Shown piece by piece: positions 1 to 11,029 of a stretch of 64,000 bases of DNA. The stretch spans positions 124,001-188,000 of the forward strand of contig NTMA01000082.1 in the NCBI GenBank assembly GCA_002917075.1, read 5' to 3'. The position numbers and the translations under genes are program-made. A model generated the notes under the pieces. It saw only the letters and a list, made by a program, of their open reading frames with translations. It made no database searches and was not told where the DNA came from. Within the stretch, counting starts at the first letter, position 1. Every line of letters starts with the position of its first letter. Origin of the DNA: Hawksworthiomyces lignivorus (Eukaryota > Ascomycota > Sordariomycetes > Ophiostomatales > Ophiostomataceae).

Positions 1-2648
1 GTGTATTTGTTTGCCTTGACGCGACTCGTGTACTGTTTGTGCTGGTACGACGATCAAACTTGAAACATCGTCTTAGGTCGGCGGGCTAATATCAGCGCAA
101 GGACAAGGGGTGTTGCTGTTGAAGAGATTACCCGGACGTAAGCTCTGTACTCAAGCAAACACCTGAAATCATCGAGTACATGAAGATGAATAGCCGTAGA
201 CCCGTGTCATGATATCCCTCTTTAGCACAAGTCCTCAAACTGGCTGGCTGTTGCAGAGGAAAAACTGGTTGGAAATGGCCGAATCTGCGTCTCGCAAACT
301 CTTGGGTCTCTTGCTCATATAACGCATGCTCATTGCATCATTCAATACGTTTCCCGACGATGCGGAAGACCCACATGAATGCCTTGTCCCAGAACAGTGC
401 TTCAATATTTTCATCTATGCGCGGAACAGAACGACGTCGTCCAAACCTCTCTGGATGGTTGGCCTCTTGGCTCCCCCGTCGAAGCAAAAAACTTTTTTGT
501 CCCTGAGATGCTCTAGTCCCCACTTTGACATCTAGCTCTCCCCTGTTGGTCTTTTTATGTTACGCTTGGTCCAATCATCTCTGTCACCACACCTCTAAAT
601 AATGGATATCTATCATTCTTCATGGCGTAATGACACTAATCAAGCAGCCTCCCGTTAACTTCCCAACGATTTCTTCTGGCGGAAAGACGATTGTGATAGT
701 TAGGGAGGGGAATGTGAGCTGAAGGCAATAGAAAAGGCTAAGGAGAAACGAATAAAATGGATATGAGATCCTTGACCCACAAGACGAAGAGAGATAGCTG
801 GACTCGAATTTGACCAAAGAAGGAAAATCACTGCGGATTCAGAACAGGCTGACTTTCGACACGCGCATGCCGTCGACAAAAGCTCCTTTGTCTATACTCA
901 TTCTTTCTTGCTGCCCTTATTCCGTCTTTGTATCTATATTTTGTTTGTTTCCATCTTGATAGTCAAGACAGGATTGAACGGATTCTCTAAAACGGAAAAC
1001 CAAAGCCGTTCTTGACGTTGTCAACTCAACGGCCAGGGCCGGATCCCGCTTGCGACATAGATGCACGCGGGCGAACATAATACGGACTCATTGTCTTTTA
1101 TCTCGTTCTTACAACGCAAGCCACACAATGTGGCTTCTCTTTTCCATCTTGCAATTTCTCCTGCCGGCCGTACAGTATGCTCAAGGCTAATAGACTGTCA
1201 GCTCCCGCCGAAGCTGTTCCAATACATGTACATTGTCTCCGCCCTGGTCTTGTCCCCACAAAAAAGAGGCTAATGGCATTCTCCGCCGAAACCAACATCG
1301 CGGATCCCCCGCCGTGTTCTGTCCACCCCTCCGCAGGCGCCAAAAAGAAAAGATCATTGAAGATATACATATTCAGTTTTCAGACTCATACAGAACTTCA
1401 ATACTCCTATGAATCGTTGACTGAGATATAGAAGCTGTCAACATACGCCTTGATTTACTGAATTTTGCAAATATAAGACATCGCCGGATAACTCATAAGG
1501 CATGCTTCGCCTCTGCGCCGTTGTGGTAGCAGTACTATACGAGTGTATCAGCAAGTTCGAGAATGAATACAAAATAGTATTGATTCGCAAAGTAGCCTAG
1601 AAGCACAGTTTGATGACATGTAATGTCAAGATGCATGACTGAGTCAGTGGGGAAGATCAGGACGGCACCGCGATTTGCGTCTCTCTGCACTAAGCGGAAT
1701 AAGAATATGCGAATGGATTCTCTGAACGGGCCGGATCCTTGAAAATACCTTCAACTTGCCAGTAGATCACGTGCAGAATAAGCAAAAACAGGGATACGGT
1801 ACAGGTTACGATATGGGATACGGAGTATCATTGATTAGTGCCTGAGAGGACAACCTGAAAAAAGGGTCTCAGGGACAAAAATCTCACATTCCCGTCCCTC
1901 TAGGTGGAGAAGGAGATAATCTAGCTGGCTGAGAAACGACGGTTCAATGCGGACACAAGTGTCTTTGTATAGAAAAAATGGTCACAGGGATTTTAAATAA
2001 TACCGCTTCTGAGGTTCTCTTTAGTTTCTACGGGGGGTAGTCTGCATCTTAGGGGGATAACGATTTCCCTCCGCCAATTAGGGATAAAGGTTTCCAAAGC
2101 ACACCTGCACTGCACCACCAACTAGGCATCCCCATCTCTACCCCGTTTCAACTACTCCACATGTGTATGCGAGTACCATACACGAAGTTGTGCAGCCAAA
2201 AAGAGTTGACGTCAACTCTACCTGTGTGGACGCAGCAGAAGGTAGATGTGAATGCGAATAGCACTAGAAGCAGCAAACAAACCATGAAATGTGAAAACAG
2301 AGTGAAAGACCCCTCTACCTTGGAGTCCTTGCATTGGTGTACCTTGTACCCCGTACATTTGTTAGAGTAAAGATGCATAGGACAGCTCCGGCATGGTCGA
2401 GTTTTGTGCAGGAGAGGCAATGGGACTAATCTAAACGAAGCTCGAATCTTCCTTAACAAGAGATGTACATATATCTGAATGAAACCGCTTTATTATTTTC
2501 TAGTCGGTTTTTTTTTGTTTATATTTGGTCTCTATTCAGGTGGAATTTCTAGTTTTGGCCCCCTATTTGCCTTGCATCAGGAGTCAACGGCGAGTCGACC
2601 TTTCGACACACAGAAACCAGTCCACTTACAAGCTATCATCTAAATATC
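1..2648. other. Spacer, no gene recognised
   Basis: Both strands hold only short open frames (about 100 codons or fewer) with no recognisable domain, no convincing chain of splice sites and no tRNA-like box B motif that I could find. The last few hundred bases should contain the promoter of the P450 gene that starts at 2649. Nothing else is supported. Confidence 0.5.
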
Positions 2649-4666
2649 ATGGGTACAATTCCGTTTGAATTGATCCCCCAATACCTTGGGCCTATTGCCC
2701 TTGGCCTTCTTGGTGTTGTACGCACTATCAACGCCATCTTCTATGCATATTTCCCATCTAACTTGATAAACACAGGGTCTCCTCTACACACTATGGACTG
2801 CCATCTACAACCTCTACTTCCACCCTCTCGCTCGTTTCCCTGGGCCATTCTTGGCAAAGATCTCACCCGTAAGTTATACGAATTTCCAACAGTCATCAAG
2901 TCCAAGGAGACTCGTTGACATTTGTCTAGGTCTACAGCATTTGGGGTCTCTTCCGTGGCCGGTGGCCTTTCGATGTTCATCAACTTCACCTGAAATACGG
3001 TATGCCATCCATCTCTCTATAGTTTATATACTTTGTATACTTTTCTTGATCCATCTATCTAATCGCAACCAGGTCCCGTCCTCCGTCTTATGCCGAATGA
3101 ACTTGCCTTCATCGATCCCCAGGCATGGAAGGATATCTACGGCCATCGCCAGGGCCACCCTCAGTTCCATAAAGATCGTAAGTCCATGCCCTAATCTCGA
3201 ATTTGATCGTTATTAAAATTCTAACTCAACGAAACAGCCATCCAGTATGTTTACTTTAATATCAGCTGAAGCCTTAATAGCATTTGTTTTTATGCCTGAC
3301 CCATTTTCTTCAGCGTCGGTTCCGTCCAGGATATTCCTGGCTCGACCACCCTTACGATGGCCGATGATGCCAACCATAGCCGCCAGCGCCGGACACTTGC
3401 GCATGCTTTCAGCCAGAAGGCTCTTCTAGAGCAGGAGAGCATCATCCGCGGATATGTTGATCTCTTTATTGAGAAGATCACACCTTTTGCCAAGTCTGGC
3501 AATCGCATCAACATGTGCGACTGGTTTAGTACGCATCTGCCTCAAATTAGTAACCGTATTCTGTATTCTCTGAGAGCACCGTCTAATTCCCCTTCCTCTC
3601 AGACTTTACTACATTCGATATTATCGGCGACATGGCGTTTGGTGAGCCGTTCGGCTGCCTCCGTGACGGTGTCTTCCATGCTTGGGTGTCTCTGATTACG
3701 CAGACCATCAAGGCTGGTGCTTACGAGCAGGCTACTCGCCGCATGTGCAAGACCGGCAGCCCCATGCAGGAGTTTCTCGTCAAGTTTATCCCGAGCGATC
3801 TGCGCCGAAAGCGGTTCGATCATCTCCGGCTCAGCCAAGAGAAGTGCCTGAAGCGCATCGAAGAGGGCCTCCGTCGCGAGCACCACGATTTCCTCTACTA
3901 CATCCTGCGCGCCAACGAGAAGGGCGGCGTTCGCCAGGACGAGATCATTCTCAACAGCGCTCTGTTCATGTAAGCCAGCGCAGGACCAGGAAGATAGGAG
4001 CCGCTTGCAATATGTGCTCGGACATTCGTATGCTAACAGGCCAATAGCGTCGCCGGCTCCGAAACGACTGCCTCCCTGCTTGCGGGCCTCACCATGTGGC
4101 TCATGCGCACTCCGCACGCCTACAAGAAACTGACCGAGGAGATCCGCACCCGCTTCCCGTCGGCTGAGAAGATGAACTTTACCGATCTCCAGGAGTGCGA
4201 GTACATGAACGCCTGCATCGACGAGGCCCTCCGCATCTTCCCGCCGATCCCCACCGGCCTGACCCGCACCGTACCCGAGGGCGGCGACACCGTAGCGGGC
4301 GAGCTGCTGCCGGGCGGCACCACCGTGTCCGTCTACGCTTGGGCGGCCACCCACAGCCCGGTCAACTTTGTCCGGCCCAACGAGTTCATCCCCGAGCGCT
4401 GGATCGACCCAGCCTATGCCAACGAGAAGAAGGACGCCAGCCAGCCGTTCTCTCTGGGCCCGCGCGGCTGCATCGGCCGCCACCTGACCTACCTCGAGCT
4501 GCGCCTGATCCTGGCCAATCTGCTCTGGAACTTTGACCTGGAGCGGGCCGACAAGGACGCACCGGTCGACATCTGGGACCCTGAGGGCGACTTGAAGCAC
4601 GTCAAGGCGTTCAACACCTGGAACAAGCCACCCCTGTGGACCAAGCTCACCCCCGTCAAGCGTTGA
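2649..4666 (+). CDS. Cytochrome P450, CYP65 / isotrichodermin C-15 hydroxylase-like
   Basis: Membrane-bound haem monooxygenase of about 514 residues. Predicted exons are 2649-2717, 2776-2868, 2930-2999, 3073-3177, 3238-3244, 3314-3528, 3603-3969 and 4048-4666. The N-terminus has a hydrophobic anchor followed by FHPLARFPGP, the usual proline-rich hinge. Further motifs are the I-helix AGSETT, the K-helix DEALR (ExxR) and the haem loop FSLGPRGCIG with the ligand Cys near residue 450. The overall style (KYGPVLRLMPNELAFIDP, GHRQGHPQFHKD) is that of fungal CYP65-type enzymes such as isotrichodermin C-15 hydroxylase. That family hydroxylates secondary metabolites, but the substrate here is unknown. 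No terpene cyclase or polyketide synthase lies in the window. The next gene downstream on the same strand is a tyrosinase. The fifth exon is only 7 bases long. Confidence 0.9.
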
Positions 4667-5521
4667 AATAAACTGGCCGACGAGACCGACAAGAACCTCT
4701 GCGTAGGGAGTATGAGCAAATGGCAGTGAACCGCCACAAAAGAGAATAAAAAAAAGAAATTAATTCTTATTTATGGCAAGAAATGGGGATTTCTAATGCG
4801 TATTAAGCTCAGACTGGAATTGAGGGGATCGTATGGCCGCTTAGGAGAGGCTGTGATGAGATTAAACGAAAAGATTTGGAAAACGGTGACGATGCTCCAT
4901 ATAGAATGAAACGTGAAAGCAGCAAGCCATTGAAAAAAAGTATGAGGTTGTTTCGATATATTTCCTTCTTTTAGCAGAGCAATCTCAGAAACTACAACGA
5001 GCGGGCCGGCGTCCCATGAACTCAGAATTTATGGCACGTATTCTTATCAGCTCATTAAAGAAGACAAGTAATATACGCTGTCAGTCTCATATCCGGCATC
5101 CACTGCCGCAATTTATAAATCGTGACACCTTCGCTTTTCTGTATTCCGCTCTGAGATCTTCGAAAGCTTCTTTCTCTTCCCGTCCCCCACAAAAGGGAAA
5201 AGCGGCGGCTAAATCGAAGCAATCCAGTATGCTGAAATAGTATGAGCAGATCTCCAAAAAGAGCTTTTTTTATTTGTGCGTGACATAGCTGTTGAGTTGA
5301 TATTATTTCCCTCCCTGAAAAAAAAAAAAATCAGATCATTAACAATAAAATGTTAGCGAGTATTTCGTTAGGAAATCCGAGCGAGATCAAAGAAAATGGA
5401 AAATAGACGGTTTTCTATCACAGTTTTCGTTTCATCCAACTAATACTTAGCCAGCGGTTGGCGATGTCTTGAAGCATTCCCATAGGCAACGGCCGACATT
5501 ATCGAGAGTCTTGCTTTCCTG
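4667..5521. other. Spacer between P450 and tyrosinase
   Basis: No gene is seen. AT-rich stretches just downstream of the P450 stop (AATAAA-like words near 4668 and 4744) could be its 3' end. The rest should hold the tyrosinase promoter. A run of 13 A lies near 5318. Confidence 0.5.
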
Positions 5522-7628
5522 ATGAAGCTCAACCGCCGCCGAAGTGCTATTGCTCTTGGGCTCTTCGCATTATCATGGCCAAGAGCTGATGCGGCAATCG
5601 TACCAGTAACTGGCATTCATACGGGGCTTGACCCAGTGAAAGGGACATTCCCGCCTAGACTGCGACTTCAAGATTTGCAAATTACCGGTCCGCAATGGTA
5701 AGCAATCGGGAAGATAAGCATTACTTTGGCTGGTGCAGCATCTGACCATTCTGTTCTTAGGGACTTGTACATTCAGGCGCTTGCATCATTTCAAAGTGCT
5801 CCTGAAGATGATGAGCTCTCGTATTTCGCGTTGTCGGGTGAGTGCTTTGGCTTTACAGAAACATATTTTAAAAATTTCTCAAGTTAATCTAATAGTCATA
5901 AGGAATCCATGGGCGTCCTTATGTATCATGGAATGGTGTTGATCAGGTCGAGGGAGCACCTCTAACAGGCTATTGCACACACAACGAGGCACTTTTTGCC
6001 ATATGGCACCGGCCATTAGTGGCTGCTTTTGAGGTCGGTAGTCTATGTCTATGTTCTACTTTTCTTTAAAATTGTTTCTGTTTAAATTCTAACTAGATTT
6101 AATGTATAGCAAGTTTTAGCACACCATGTTCAAGAGGCAGCAGGACGATACACGGGGAAGCAAGCTGAAGCATACAAGATCGCCGCAGACACATGGCGAC
6201 ACCCGTACTGGGATTGGGCCGTAGACAAGGCGCTGCCAGATATTGTAATACAGCCAAACATCACCATACACGGTCCAGATGGCCCTCTGACCATGAGCAA
6301 CCCGCTTCTTCAGTACAAGTTTCACCAGTTCCCCCTCAACGCGACTCTGTTTCCGCCTGGCGAAGACTACAACCTCAATACATACCCACATACACTCAGA
6401 TGTCCAGATCCGGCAACTAACCAAAGCAATCCGGGAATGGCCGATGACAATGTCAATGGCATCGATCTAGCTGGCCAAGTAGTATGTTTCCCTTTCTACT
6501 GCTTGTGTGTCCCCCCATCTGGTCTTGTCAAGCACTATGAGTACTAAAATAGGCGCATAGTACAACATATATTCGCGCGTGTTTGATTTTGAGAGCATGA
6601 GCTCTACAGCCTTTGACAGTGTCTCTTTCGAGCAAGAGCACAACGAAATCCACGTCGCCGTCGGCGGCCTTCACCCTATGGGTCACTTTGCGCACCTTGG
6701 CTACAGCGGCTTTGATCCGATTTTCATGATGCACCACGCGGCCATTGACCGCCACGTGGCCCTATGGCAAGCAATTCATTACAACGCCTCGATGTTTACT
6801 ATTGAGTATACGACACAGGACGGACAGTTTGCAACAGCGCCAGGAACGAATATCACAGCGGACAGCCCTCTCAAGCCCTTCTATGCGGATGCACAAGGAA
6901 CTTTCCACACGAGCAACTCAGCGCGGGACGTCACCACGTTTGGCTACTCTTACCCTGAACTTCTAGCAGCCCGAGCCGAGATACAGTCACAAGGACAACT
7001 GTTCAACGGAAGCAACCTAAACAACGCCACCCGCCATGCGCTGAGTCGCGCAGTTATTGCAAAAGTCAACCAATTATATGGCCCCAATAAGACGGCGTCG
7101 GTGAAGCAGCAAGACTCGGTGAGGCAGACGCTCGACTTAAACAAAGCATACTTTGTTTCTGTCGGGATTGAGAAGGCAGGGCTTCCATTACCGGCGGCAG
7201 TCAATGTCTTTCTCGGAGCAACGCTCGCCGGGAGGTTATTATTATTGACAAATCCTCTGCGAGGGAGGGTTCATGGTGAAATTGACTTGCGGAACACGCT
7301 GAAAGCCGCTGCCGTGCCAAACAGGATGGTGTCAGCTGAAGAGTACATCCGCCAGAACTTCCACTGGGAAGTGGCCACGGTGCGTTTAGATTCCTCAAGA
7401 TTTAGTAAAAGCTGTGCCTCCTAACTTTTTTTTCTACATCAGCTTTCAGGAGAACCTATCGATGTGTTAGACACGCACGACATTACAATTCAGGTCCGAA
7501 GAGAGGACTTCCAGGCCCCAAGGAGCCTAACGGAGCTCCCCGTATACAGCAACAGTCTGATCCTGAAAGACATAAAAGGGATACCCCTTGGGCACTCCAG
7601 GAAGGTTGTAAACTTTAAGAAAAAGTGA
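5522..7628 (+). CDS. Secreted tyrosinase (type-3 copper monooxygenase)
   Basis: Predicted 586-residue protein from exons 5522-5697, 5761-5837, 5903-6033, 6110-6481, 6561-7379 and 7443-7628. The start is followed by a basic stretch, a hydrophobic core and an Ala-rich site (about residues 1-25), a plausible signal peptide. The copper-A site shows H87, H111 and H120 in the HxxxxFxxWHRP pattern. The copper-B site shows H279 and H283 (HNEIH, then VGG) and DPIFMMHHAAIDR around residues 304-314. Tyrosinases oxidise phenols and catechols to quinones, in melanin formation, protein cross-linking or metabolite tailoring. The long C-terminal part after copper-B would fit the extension that keeps fungal tyrosinases latent. 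It lies 855 bases behind a P450 on the same strand, but common function is only a guess. Confidence 0.9.
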
Positions 7629-8710
7629 AAATCCGAGTTGTCACCATTTTTGAATGGCGCCGAGTTTCGTCTACAAAGCCGGTTCAATGCCCAAACAAAT
7701 GTAGCTCGCAAAAGACATCAAAAACAGAGACAACAAAAATAGCACACAATATTTTGTAGACTAATAAAGAAAGCTCAAAGCATAGAAAGCGAAAGCACTC
7801 GTCCGAAGAAAGTGTTGGGATAAGAGAGATGGCACATCTGTTGTCCTTATACGAATCTGTTCTGTTCTGTGCGTGATTGTTATATTTCTTAGTTACAATT
7901 TCTTTGAAGCGGCGAAAACAAGTACGCGTCGCCAAAGAAATCAAAAGGACATATGTACATCAAACAAAAAAGCATGGCATGAAAAGACTGTCTGTCAGCG
8001 TGTTTTGCACCAACACCATAGCCCATCAAAAAGTAGATAAAGAATGTTCCAACTCGCAAAGAAGCCCCTAAACAGCAATTGTAATATCATGCATCAGCGC
8101 GTTATGAAGAAAAAGAAAAGTTCTGATGCCTCATAAAATAATACCAAAAGGGGGCTGAAAAAGAACCGAAGGGATGCCACGAATTTAAGCCAATTCCTAC
8201 ACGCCTGTAAACCAGCCACTCTTCACCTTACTCCAGAAATCTGCAATGCGCTTTTCTAAGAGGATGTGTTAGCGCGTCCGCGAGATCAAGAAGAAATCCC
8301 TTGCAAGGATCTTTTCCACTGCACCCAGCATTTCTCAGGTCATATTATTTTCATACGTGCTCTCAATGCATAAGAAGTCCATCTTTCGTCTTGGCTCTTT
8401 GACTTCAAATAAATTCTCGCACCCAAAAGATGGAGGAACTCTTTAAATGCAGTTAAACTTGAAATAAAATTTGGCGTGCCGAAACATCTAAATACATAGC
8501 AAAGATGCCGAACATGTTTGTCGTGGCTAGGTTTCATAAACCTTATCAAGAAAAGGAGCAAAGAGACGGCGGACTGAGTATAAGCGAACATGCAAATTTA
8601 AATAACAAAATCAAACTTGCCTTAATTGTGAATCACGTAGTACGTTGGTTGGTAGCACTCGGGGTTTGAGATCCCGGAAGATCGTATATCTGATGGGGTG
8701 GCCTAGACTG
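7629..8710. other. Spacer, no gene recognised
   Basis: AT-rich sequence with short open frames only and no recognisable protein. It covers the 3' ends of the tyrosinase (plus) and of the Cys-rich protein (minus), which converge here. Confidence 0.5.
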
Positions 8711-9190
8711 CTATCGTCCGCTCGAAAAACAGCAGCCCCCGTTGGATGCAAAACAACACCCACCTCCGTCAGAGCAGCAGCAGCCGCCATCTGATGAGAA
8801 GCAGCAGCCGCCGCCATCTGAGAAGCAGCAGCCGCCGCCATCTGAGAAGCAGCAGCCGCCACCGTCCGAACAGCAGCACCCTCCATCATCCGAGCAGCAG
8901 CAGCCAGCCTGGCTTGCATTTCCGTGTTGACACTTCCGCGAGGCATCTTCGGAGCCCACGTCGGCGGCCATAGGCTCTGCACTCGAGTAGCCCCTGCACG
9001 ACTGCGAGGGGGTTTCTTGACGCTCAGAGGTCATAGGATCTACATTGGGAGCTGTGGTGGATATAACTCTTGCAGCCTCGTTGCTGCCTTGCTGCAGAGT
9101 GTATGGAGGAGGAGAATCGTTGTAGCCCCCCATATTTCGTGTGAAAAAGTAATCTTGATAGTGGTTATTCGGTTCAGTTTGCGTTAGCAC
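8711..9190 (-). CDS. Small PPPY protein with a Cys-rich octapeptide tail, unrecognised
   Basis: Open frame of 159 codons without an intron. The N-terminal half is Gln/Asn/Ser/Thr-rich, with the tyrosine motif SPPPYT soon after a second Met (codon starting at 9133), which may be the real start. The C-terminal 64 residues are eight consecutive octapeptides of the form GCC(C/F)SDGG, ending in SSGR. There is no signal peptide and no hydrophobic helix. PPxY motifs are the known ligands of WW domains in Rsp5/Nedd4 ubiquitin ligases. Clustered C-terminal cysteines in small fungal proteins are usually lipidated, disulphide-bonded or metal-binding; which applies here cannot be told. The DNA of the tail is a short tandem repeat, and the shifted frame (Ala-Ala-Ser repeats) is longer on the 3' side, so the coding call is moderate. 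Confidence 0.5.
   Translation of the reverse strand: MLTQTEPNNHYQDYFFTRNMGGYNDSPPPYTLQQGSNEAARVISTTAPNVDPMTSERQETPSQSCRGYSSAEPMAADVGSEDASRKCQHGNASQAGCCCSDDGGCCCSDGGGCCFSDGGGCCFSDGGGCCFSSDGGCCCSDGGGCCFASNGGCCFSSGR
8722..8918. repeat. 24-base imperfect tandem repeat encoding Cys octapeptides
   Basis: About eight imperfect units, each reading on the plus strand roughly as CCGCCATCTGAGAAGCAGCAG. They encode the octapeptide tail of the minus-strand protein. Third-base differences between units together with a conserved Cys-Cys-x-Ser pattern suggest selection on the protein. Confidence 0.7.
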
Positions 9191-11029
9191 CCAGGAAATG
9201 AAAGCACAAGCATCTGCTCTTTGATAATATCCTCAGAATAATTGAACAAAAACTGTTATATCTCTACTCATCCTCTATTGTATTTTAATGAGCTGAATAT
9301 ATGTTCTTTTACTGGCTGCCTAATCATAAGCATCTTGCCACCGAGTGTAGGTACACGCGGCCCACTCTCATAGCCTTGCCAAGGGCTGATCCTGTTGAGT
9401 TGGTCATTGTGTGAATTACACTTATTTACTGTATATATCACACTGTGACTACCCCTTACTACAGTAAAAGGTTTAGCCACAGACTACCGTAGCGTGCGTA
9501 GACACAGTTATCTCTCTTTTTTCAATTACATACAGTAACAATCTGCTCACCTGAACTCAACAGATCCAGCTGCGTCACGTGGACGTATTAGAATGCCAAT
9601 CGCAACATCAGACTGCTTGACAGGATATTATCGTATGACATGTCACGCACTTGTCTGCTGGTATTGAATGCGAAGTCACAAAAGAGAAATTTTGCAGATA
9701 TGTGCAGAAGACAAGCTGGGGCTCTGATTATTCCAAAAGTAGTATTGCAAGTCTTGCGCGTTGCATAATGGTGTCCAATTCAAGATTTTTAGTCTCTAGT
9801 TGTTATTTTTTTTTGAAGGCAGGACGAGTGTTTATTTTATATTTCTCACATCCAATATTTGCAAACGAGGAAAATACCATGTTAGTCTTAGCACGTATTG
9901 CCTGTATTTCTACAAAAGGGCTGGTCTCTATTATAATATCTACAAGATCCATCAGAGTAACTAATTGATACTCTTGCATATCTCCTCTTTGCAGAACTTA
10001 TAACATAGCGCGATATAAAATACTAAGAGGCGGGATTTTTAGTAATAAAGCGAAGAATAGATCTAAACGTGCAGGTAATATCTCTCTTACTTTATTTCTT
10101 GTGATATTTTTGCTGGATAATACTTTGTAGCTACCTGAGAACATTTGGCCTTATTTTGAGTTTGTTTTGTTTTTTGTCTTTTATTTTCTAATATATGATA
10201 TTCCATTAAGTTTTTTTTTGTTTTTTTTGTTTTACTTTAATTTAACCAACAAAGCACGTCTTCATTTTGCCATATTCAATAAGCCCAAGAGTTATGAAAT
10301 CTTTGTATCATAGTGATAAATATAAAAACATTATCCTCAGACGATTGGCTTGCAGTTCAGAACCACAGATATATAAGCTGGCAATGCCGTAGATGTATTT
10401 CTGAAGTGACAGCAGGTCTCATATACTAACGCTAAAGTATGCTAACAAGGTACTTAAGAACAGAGCAGAAGCCGCTCTCCCATTGATTGCTATAATTAGT
10501 TTGATATATACTTAAGTCTCCCTCTCTATGAAACCTGTCTATGTTGGCCTGGTTCACGGCACACACTTTGCGGAAGTAGACATGCTGTGATATCAGCGGC
10601 GCAACATTTGTTTGTAACAAATATAATGAATCTATTTGTCTGCTCCGCATCATAGACTTGTTTAAACACAGCATAGCTTAGTAGAAAACAGATTCTTCTG
10701 ATACGTTAAAATAGAGAAAAGTAGTATAGATCAAAAACAAAGAATAACACAGCCCTTGACAAATGTCCGAGTATTTGTAGCGGTTGTGAACAGTTTAGAA
10801 AAAGCAAGACTTCCAACAGGGCATTATACCGCTGCCTTACTAACGAGTTACATGTCGTAAGAAGCGTAGACAACATATGTTATGATATAACCCAGAAGAT
10901 GTCATCGAAAATTATAAGTTGAAAGATGTTGCCGATATGAAAAAAAAAGCGGCTACAGTTTATAAAAATGAACACGAAGAAAACCCCATGATAAAAACAA
11001 TCATAAAATCAATCCCCTAGAAAACAACT
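9191..11029. other. AT-rich spacer
   Basis: This is the most AT-rich part of the window. It has long T runs near 10208-10230 and many TA steps, especially 9780-10260. No open frame longer than about 105 codons is seen and none is recognisable. It may be mutated relic DNA, but no transposon ends, target duplications or repeat copies could be identified within the window. Confidence 0.5.

Noticed and set aside
3599..4600. 333-codon minus-strand frame opposite the P450
   Set aside because: Antisense shadow of the GC-rich exons; the plus strand has all P450 motifs.
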